Of a stretch of DNA of 64,000 nucleotides, positions 62,665 to 64,000 are shown piece by piece. Where the stretch lies: positions 1 to 64,000 of the forward strand of contig NZ_LYVO01000021.1 of assembly GCF_001984055.1 (NCBI RefSeq), read 5' to 3'. Position 1 is the stretch's first letter. Every line of letters begins with the position of its first letter. The translations under genes were made by a program, and so were the position numbers. Source of the DNA: Variovorax sp. KK3 (GTDB lineage: Bacteria > Pseudomonadota > Gammaproteobacteria > Burkholderiales > Burkholderiaceae_C). The notes under the pieces are model-generated. The model made no database searches and was not told the DNA's origin. It worked only from the letters and a program-made list of their open reading frames with translations.

Positions 62665-64000
62665 ATGGATCACCTCAGCGGCATGGACGCCTCGTTCCTG
62701 CACCTCGAGACGCCCGAGCAGCCGATGCACGTGGGCAGCCTGCAGCTGATCGACCTGCCGCGCGGCTACGAAGGCGACTTCGCCGAAGACGCCAAGAAGT
62801 ACCTGAGCGGCCGCCTGCACCTGGCATCGGTCTTCGTGCGCAAGCTCGCGCCCATGCCCTTCGACCTGGCCAATCCGGTGTGGGTGGACGACGACGACCT
62901 CGACCTCGACCACCACATCCACCACGTGATCATGCCGCGCCCCGGCACCATGGCCCAGCTGGAGCGCCTGGTGGGCCGCCTGCATTCGTCGCTGCTCGAC
63001 CGCAGCCGGCCGCTGTGGGAAATCCACATCATCGAAGGCCTGCAGACCGGCCAGGTGGCGCTCTACAGCAAGATGCACCACGCGGCCATCGACGGCCAGG
63101 CCGGTGTGGCGGTGGCCAAGGCGCTGTTCGACATCTCGGAAACGCCGGCGCCCGTGAAGCCGCCGCGCATCACGCGCCGCGCCGAGTCCTCGCAGCTGGG
63201 CATGGCCGAGCTGGCCACGGCCGCGCTGAGCAACACGGTGCAGCAGTACGTGAAGCTGATCCAGTCGATCCCGGCCACCGCCAAGGCCATCGGCAACGTG
63301 CTCGGCTCATGGTCGCAGGCCGGTGGCGGGCAGGGCGCCAGCTTCGAGCTGCCCAAGCGATTCCGCACCGCGCCGAGGACGCCGCTGAACGTCTCGATCA
63401 CCAACCAGCGCGCCTTCGCGGCCCGCACGGTGCCGCTGGCCGAGGTGAAGCAGATGTCGAAGGCCACCGACACCAGCCTCAACGACATCGTGCTGAACAT
63501 CTGCGCCGGTGCGCTCAAGCGCTACCTGGCCGACTACGGCTGCCGGCCCGACAAGGCGCTGATCGCGGGCGTGCCGGTGTCGCTGCGCGAGCAGGGCAAC
63601 ACCGACATGAACAACCAGGTGTCGGTGATGCTCGTGAGCCTGGCGACCGACATCGCCGACCCGCTCGAACGCCTCGCGGCCATTCACGAATCGTCGAGCG
63701 AAGGGAAGAAGCTCAGCGGCAACATCAAGGCGGCGATCCCGACCGACTTTCCGTCGCTGGGCGTGCCGTCGCTGATGTCGGGGCTCGCCTCGCTGTACGG
63801 CCGCTCGGGGCTGGCGGACAAGCTGCCGCCGGCGGCCAACGTGGCGATCTCCAACGTGCCCGGGCCGTCCTTCGCGCTCTACTTCGCAGGGGCCAAGGTG
63901 GCGTCGTATTTTCCGGTGTCGATCCCGGGCCACGGCCTCGCGCTGAACATGACGGTGCAAAGCTACAACGGCGCGCTCGAGTTCGGCCTCACAGCCTGCC
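62665..64000 (+). CDS. Wax ester synthase/diacylglycerol acyltransferase (3' end beyond window)
   Basis: An acyltransferase that makes wax esters or triacylglycerols from acyl-CoA. About 445 residues are visible. The active-site motif HHAAIDG at 138-144 sits in ALYSKMHHAAIDGQAGVAVA. The N-terminus MDHLSGMDASFLHLETPEQP and the PLWEIHIIEGL strand are those of the WS/DGAT family. Later segments are SLNDIVLNICAGALKRYLAD and ANVAISNVPGPSFALYFAGA, the latter being typical of the C-terminal DUF1298 part. GGAAGGAAA before the ATG fixes the start. It points to neutral lipid storage or modification. Confidence 0.93.
   Translation, partial: MDHLSGMDASFLHLETPEQPMHVGSLQLIDLPRGYEGDFAEDAKKYLSGRLHLASVFVRKLAPMPFDLANPVWVDDDDLDLDHHIHHVIMPRPGTMAQLERLVGRLHSSLLDRSRPLWEIHIIEGLQTGQVALYSKMHHAAIDGQAGVAVAKALFDISETPAPVKPPRITRRAESSQLGMAELATAALSNTVQQYVKLIQSIPATAKAIGNVLGSWSQAGGGQGASFELPKRFRTAPRTPLNVSITNQRAFAARTVPLAEVKQMSKATDTSLNDIVLNICAGALKRYLADYGCRPDKALIAGVPVSLREQGNTDMNNQVSVMLVSLATDIADPLERLAAIHESSSEGKKLSGNIKAAIPTDFPSLGVPSLMSGLASLYGRSGLADKLPPAANVAISNVPGPSFALYFAGAKVASYFPVSIPGHGLALNMTVQSYNGALEFGLTAC

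Noticed and set aside
1-64000. CRISPR arrays, prophage, IS transposases, rRNA
   Set aside because: No spaced direct repeats, phage structural genes, transposase motifs or rRNA sequence were seen anywhere in the window.

Overview
The window is high-GC DNA packed with genes on both strands. The gene set points to a betaproteobacterium of the order Burkholderiales, most likely Comamonadaceae and close to Variovorax. It has Bug-type tripartite tricarboxylate receptors, a ChrA transporter, a bamE-dapB-exbB-exbD-leuS-lptE-holA-proA run, the proteobacterial GshA, a pyrophosphate-type phosphofructokinase, and HPr kinase next to PtsN. The genus is inferred from gene content and style; no rRNA or complete tRNA gene is present to confirm it. 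The density of core metabolism suggests a main replicon. I see no prophage, IS transposase, CRISPR array or antiviral system.

Layout. 1-4 kb: lptA (cut by the window edge), dsbA, a SPOR-domain protein and argS, all leftward. 4-8.8 kb: a PsiF-repeat protein, a membrane-fused spermidine synthase-like protein, a DUF2214 protein and two LysR regulators. 9-17.6 kb: a cupin and a Bug receptor, chrA, a lipoprotein, a TerC-CBS-CorC protein, then a CoA transferase, a second Bug receptor and a HisC-like aminotransferase. 17.8-22.4 kb: malate synthase G, then two toxin-antitoxin pairs around a PaaI-type thioesterase, and a LOG/TIGR00725-like nucleotide-binding protein. 22.5-24.7 kb: a ProQ/FinO RNA chaperone, a GcvA-like LysR and a divergent DUF2917 protein. 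24.8-29.6 kb: thiolase, enoyl-CoA hydratase, acyl-CoA dehydrogenase, PPi-phosphofructokinase and a Cys-rich CWC protein, closed by an inverted-repeat element.

29.6-35.7 kb: a zinc metallopeptidase, a DHA2-type exporter, a class II glutamine amidotransferase and a TonB-dependent receptor behind a Fur-box-like sequence. 35.8-43.9 kb (leftward): gshB, benE, kup, gshA, proA and holA, so both steps of glutathione synthesis flank a potassium and a benzoate transporter. 43.9-49.9 kb (leftward): lptE, leuS, exbD, exbB, dapB, bamE. 49.9-53.9 kb: fur, hprK, ptsN, hpf and corA. 53.9-59.5 kb (leftward): mtnN, fadD and the three-gene pntAA-pntAB-pntB transhydrogenase. 59.6-64 kb: an atypical OmpR-family response regulator, a DUF4019 protein, a NUDIX hydrolase, mnmA and a wax ester synthase/DGAT cut by the right edge.

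How they fit together. Many genes are housekeeping: envelope assembly (lptA, lptE, bamE, dapB), translation (argS, leuS, mnmA, hpf), replication (holA), redox and thiol balance (dsbA, gshA, gshB, pnt). Accessory catabolism is visible as acyl-CoA metabolism (24.8-28 kb, fadD), carboxylate binding proteins with LysR regulators, and malate synthase. The clearest oddities are the lptA junction with a tRNA-3'-end-like scrap, the inverted repeat that supplies the end of the CWC reading frame, a structured leader in front of the terC gene, the response regulator without the canonical Lys, and the separation of hpf-ptsN-hprK from rpoN/lptA. I did not find strong evidence for a wholly new multi-gene system.
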